Positions 61,381 through 64,000 of a stretch of DNA of 64,000 bases are shown here, one piece after another. Each line of letters starts with the position of its first letter. Position 1 is the stretch's first letter. This DNA is from CAZSDP01 sp964605665. Its GTDB lineage: Bacteria; Planctomycetota; UBA8108; UBA1146. The position numbers were made by a program, and so were the translations under genes. The stretch lies in assembly GCA_964605665.1 (NCBI GenBank), contig CAZSDP010000003.1:186001-250000 (forward strand), written 5' to 3'. The notes beneath the pieces are model-generated. The model saw only the letters and a list, made by a program, of their open reading frames with translations. It made no database searches and was not told the DNA's origin.

Positions 61381-61925
61381 AGCTGTCCCGCAATGCGTCA
61401 ACATTCCGCGAAGGCTCCAAAGTTGAAAGAGTGACGATGAACTCACCGTCGGCCGATGAGAAACTCGGTTCAATCCTCGGTCTCTGCGTTCGCACCGCTT
61501 CCGGCACCCCCCCGGCAATCCGAGAGACCCTCACCCTCGGACGAGGAACGGGGGCAGCGGATGATCACGGGACCGGCAAGAAACGCCAGATCACTCTTCT
61601 CGCCTTGGAGTCGTGGAAAGCTGCCGAAGCAACGTTGGGCCGGGAGATCGACTGGACGACTCGGCGCGCCAACATCTTAGTCGAGGGGATCGATCTCGCG
61701 TCGTTGATCTACGGCGGGCAATTGCAGCTGGGAGAGTGCACGGTCGAGGTCCTCGGGGAGACCTTTCCCTGCGACCTGATGGACCAATTGGAGCCCGGTT
61801 TGAAAGATGCGCTCCTGCCGCAAGTGAGGGGCGGAGTCTACGGAGCCATCGTCACCGAAGGAACGGTCTCGATCGGAGATCGGGTCGAAGTGATCAAGAC
61901 GGGGAAGAAGAAGGAGCTGCCGTAA
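61377..61925 (+). CDS. MOSC domain protein
   Basis: The protein has 182 residues from the ATG overlapping the ligA stop (ATGA). The MOSC core spans about 30-180: LGSILGLCVRTASGTPP, RQITLLALESWKAAEATLG, TTRRANILVEGIDLASL, QLGECTVEVLGETFPCDLMD and VTEGTVSIGDRVEVI. The conserved Cys in FPCDLM fits the sulfur-carrier role of MOSC proteins, which pass sulfur in molybdenum cofactor and related pathways. Partner enzymes are not in the window. A second in-frame ATG at 61437 lies closer to the domain and is an alternative start. Confidence 0.83.
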   Translation: MKLSRNASTFREGSKVERVTMNSPSADEKLGSILGLCVRTASGTPPAIRETLTLGRGTGAADDHGTGKKRQITLLALESWKAAEATLGREIDWTTRRANILVEGIDLASLIYGGQLQLGECTVEVLGETFPCDLMDQLEPGLKDALLPQVRGGVYGAIVTEGTVSIGDRVEVIKTGKKKELP

Positions 61926-61987
61926 TCGACCGGGGGAGCTTCCAACTCGAGGGATCAATCAGGCGCAGGCGTCCGATCTGAATCGCT

Positions 61988-63268
61988 TCAATCTGACTCC
62001 CCCCGATCTGGCTTGCTGAGGGAGCGAAGGAGCGGCAACGCCACGAAGAGAAAACACGCCACAAAACAGGCGGCAGCGATGGCAAAGGTCTCTCGATACC
62101 CATGGGTATCGAACCCCCACCCCAAGGCCGGCCCCAAGAGCACGAAGAAGATCCGAACTCCGAGGCTGGAGAGGGAATTGGCGGTCGCCCGCAACTCAGG
62201 TGGCACCCGATCGTTGAGCGCCCCCTTGATCACCACTTGATTCAGTCCACGCCCGATCTGGAAGGCAAATCCCGCCAACACTCCCGCAAAGACCCAGATG
62301 AATGTGGGCGCTTGGGTCGTGGCACTCAGAGCCATCCCGCCATACCCAACGATGGGGCAGAGGGCTACCACGGTGATCACCGAACGAGCTCCCCACCGCT
62401 CTTCTGCTCGAGAAGCGAGACGTCCGACAAGCGCGACGGTCAAGTTGTAAGCGGCCCACAACACTCCGAACCAACCGACCGAGATCTCCAGCTCCCGCCA
62501 ATATCCTTGAAAAGCCCACACCGCCAGAAGCGTCGCAAGCCCATAGGCCACCAAGGTGAAAAAAGTGCGGCGGAGGATCGGGCTTGTTCGAAAGATGACT
62601 CGAAGGATGCGGCTGAAATTCTCTCGGTGACGCAGTGATAGCTTGGTCCGCGGCGGTTCCACCAAAGTCAGGGCGACGATCAACGGGGTCCACGCCACCA
62701 CGGCATTGGCGTACGCGGGCCAGTGCAGCCCCCCTAATGCGAGGGCTCCTCCCAGCGGCGCTGCGATGGTCTCTCCGATCTGACCCCAAAGAAGCCGTCG
62801 TCCGAGATTGTGAACCCCGCGCTCTTTCTCACCCAACGCCTCCTCGGTGTCGTAGAGCAATGCCACGTCACTGCCGGAAAAGAAGCTGTTGCCCAACGCG
62901 GCGAACACCTCGAAGAGGACGAAGCCGGCAAAGGTCTCTGCGAAGGCGAGCACCGTAAAGCCAATGCCGTGAAACACTCCAGCGAGGATCAAAGAGCGCC
63001 GACGTCCGAAAAGATCAGCGAGATAACCGGATGGCACCTCGAGGCTGACGATGCAGAGGGCAAAGATCGACTGCAGCACGAAAATCTGCTCCATGTCGAG
63101 GCCATGCTCGGAGAGGAAAGGAACGACCACCGGCATGATCAAGAGGAACATCCAGAGGCTGTTAAGAAAGAGCACCTTGGGGATATTCGCCCGCAATCGC
63201 GCTTCAGAAACCTCTGAGGCTGGCGCCGGACTCGACGGAGTTCGATCTTCTTCCGGCCGCTGAATCAA
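61988..63268 (-). CDS. MFS transporter
   Basis: The protein has 426 residues with about twelve hydrophobic segments. Between helices 2 and 3, YLADLFGRRRSLILAGV is the MFS signature G-x3-D-x2-G-R-R-x4. The central loop after helix 6 (TLVEPPRTKLSLRHRENF) and the second six helices follow the usual plan. Substrate cannot be inferred; it could be a drug or small-molecule exporter. TTG start at 63268 with GAGGG eight bases upstream. It is in the same direction as pyrF, 124 bases downstream of it. Confidence 0.87.
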   Translation of the reverse strand: MIQRPEEDRTPSSPAPASEVSEARLRANIPKVLFLNSLWMFLLIMPVVVPFLSEHGLDMEQIFVLQSIFALCIVSLEVPSGYLADLFGRRRSLILAGVFHGIGFTVLAFAETFAGFVLFEVFAALGNSFFSGSDVALLYDTEEALGEKERGVHNLGRRLLWGQIGETIAAPLGGALALGGLHWPAYANAVVAWTPLIVALTLVEPPRTKLSLRHRENFSRILRVIFRTSPILRRTFFTLVAYGLATLLAVWAFQGYWRELEISVGWFGVLWAAYNLTVALVGRLASRAEERWGARSVITVVALCPIVGYGGMALSATTQAPTFIWVFAGVLAGFAFQIGRGLNQVVIKGALNDRVPPELRATANSLSSLGVRIFFVLLGPALGWGFDTHGYRETFAIAAACFVACFLFVALPLLRSLSKPDRGESD

Positions 63269-63392
63269 AGGGACTGCCCTCGCATCTGTTCACGCCTGCA
63301 CCGCGCGGACATCGCTGCGGTTCGAATTTGCCATCACTTCAACGGAGAAAACGAACTGGTGACGCGACGCGATCCCCGACGGCCACCATCGC

Positions 63393-64000
63393 TCAAGAAA
63401 CTGGCTTCAGTGCCGCACCGATGCGATCTCTGGTCGCGAGTGCAGCGTCGCGAACCGCATCCTGCCACGGGAGATCTGGTCTCTGGTCATAAGCGAAGAT
63501 GATCCCGCGACTCGAATTGACCACGGCGCCCAGACCATCTCCGTCGAAAGCGGCGGCGATCTCGCGGGGATCTCCCCCTTGAGCTCCGATTCCGGGAATC
63601 AGCAGAGGAGCTTGCGGAGCGACCGATCTGATTCGACCCAACTCCTCAGGATAGGTCGCTCCCGCCACCAAACCGACCGAACCGAATCCCGTCTCTCCGA
63701 GACTCCTCCGATTCCAATCGCTCGCAGCGCGCGCCACTTCGAGATACAGAGGAGAACCATCCGGCCCATGTCCCTGAAGCTCCGCACCCCCTGGATTGGA
63801 AGTGCGCGCCAAAACGAAGAGTCCCCGTCCGTGAGCAGTCCGGGCCAGAAATGGTTCCAAAGCGTCCGATCCAAGATAGGGATTCACGGTGAGGGCGTCG
63901 ACCGATGGACCGACGGTGTCGGGGTCATCGCCGAGGAGTCCAGCCGCGTAGGCAGCCGCCGTACTCCCGATATCTCCTCGCTTCGCATCGAGGATCACCG
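63393..64000 (-). CDS. pyrF: Orotidine 5'-phosphate decarboxylase, C-terminal two thirds (5' partial)
   Basis: The reading frame is open at the right end of the window, so the N-terminus is missing. LDAKRGDIGSTAAAYA is the Lys-Asp catalytic block of OMP decarboxylases of the longer (type 2) class; VDALTVNPYLGSDALEPF, GLFVLARTSNPG and LLIPGIGAQGGDP carry the barrel's other active-site and phosphate-binding residues. It makes UMP from OMP. About 70-100 residues are missing. The visible 203 codons contain no break. Confidence 0.92.
   Translation of the reverse strand, partial: VILDAKRGDIGSTAAAYAAGLLGDDPDTVGPSVDALTVNPYLGSDALEPFLARTAHGRGLFVLARTSNPGGAELQGHGPDGSPLYLEVARAASDWNRRSLGETGFGSVGLVAGATYPEELGRIRSVAPQAPLLIPGIGAQGGDPREIAAAFDGDGLGAVVNSSRGIIFAYDQRPDLPWQDAVRDAALATRDRIGAALKPVS

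Noticed and set aside
63315..63335. GGTTCGAAT resembling a tRNA T-loop
   Set aside because: The flanking bases do not form a T-stem and no cloverleaf can be built upstream.

Overview
This window is a bacterial chromosome segment that most resembles Planctomycetota. GC is roughly 55-60%, there are no mobile elements, rRNA, tRNA or CRISPR arrays, and housekeeping genes are scattered in short operons. Several exported proteins end in the same cysteine-bearing, dockerin-like duplicated calcium-binding module. That lineage call is an inference from gene content. Start codons are often GTG or TTG, and many neighbouring genes overlap by four bases (ATGA, GTGA or TTGA), so translational coupling is common.

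Layout. At 1-5.1 kb are the end of a dockerin-tailed exported protein, an esterase, an M3 peptidase and tandem cyclophilins (one exported, one cytosolic). At 5.2-9.4 kb are a YqgE protein and a helicase-exonuclease pair in the arrangement of Bacillus mrfAB. At 9.6-17.9 kb are a lipoprotein amidase, a small coiled-coil protein, a very large subtilase with cohesin-like and dockerin-like modules, a BFD-type iron-sulfur protein and threonine aldolase. At 18.2-22.9 kb is the most unusual locus: an ECF sigma factor, an anti-sigma factor whose external part is a dockerin-like module, and two paralogous metallophosphatase/tetrahaem cytochrome c proteins. The first paralog has an in-frame UGA exactly where the second has cysteine in a CGC motif, so I read it as one selenoprotein gene (19823-21340).

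At 23-31 kb are a pair of paralogous membrane-anchored proteins of unknown function, a PhoD-like phosphatase and protoporphyrinogen oxidase. At 30.5-37.2 kb, on the minus strand, are an ATP-grasp ligase, a Ser/Thr kinase, a PolX/PHP polymerase and an acyl-CoA thioesterase, then cysteine dioxygenase. At 37.7-40.6 kb is a universal stress protein - lectin - sulfatase operon. At 40.8-49.6 kb are a desaturase, peptidase T, ThiI, a thioesterase-queE-queD operon, glmS and a sarcosine/N-methyltryptophan oxidase. At 49.8-57 kb are a rhodanese/metallo-beta-lactamase protein, a 1-Cys peroxiredoxin, and an operon of CCA-adding enzyme, TIM-barrel epimerase, HAD nucleotidase and a membrane protein. At 57.2-64 kb are a HEAT protein - small protein - ligA - MOSC operon, an MFS transporter and the 3' part of pyrF.

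How the genes work together. The best supported working groups are the sigma/anti-sigma plus cytochrome cluster (an envelope-sensed redox response), mrfAB (DNA repair), the lectin and sulfatase operon (sulfated glycan use), queE-queD (7-deazaguanine precursor synthesis) and the HEAT-ligA operon. The dockerin-like tails on four separate proteins, one of them an anti-sigma factor, suggest a shared extracytoplasmic calcium-dependent module system.
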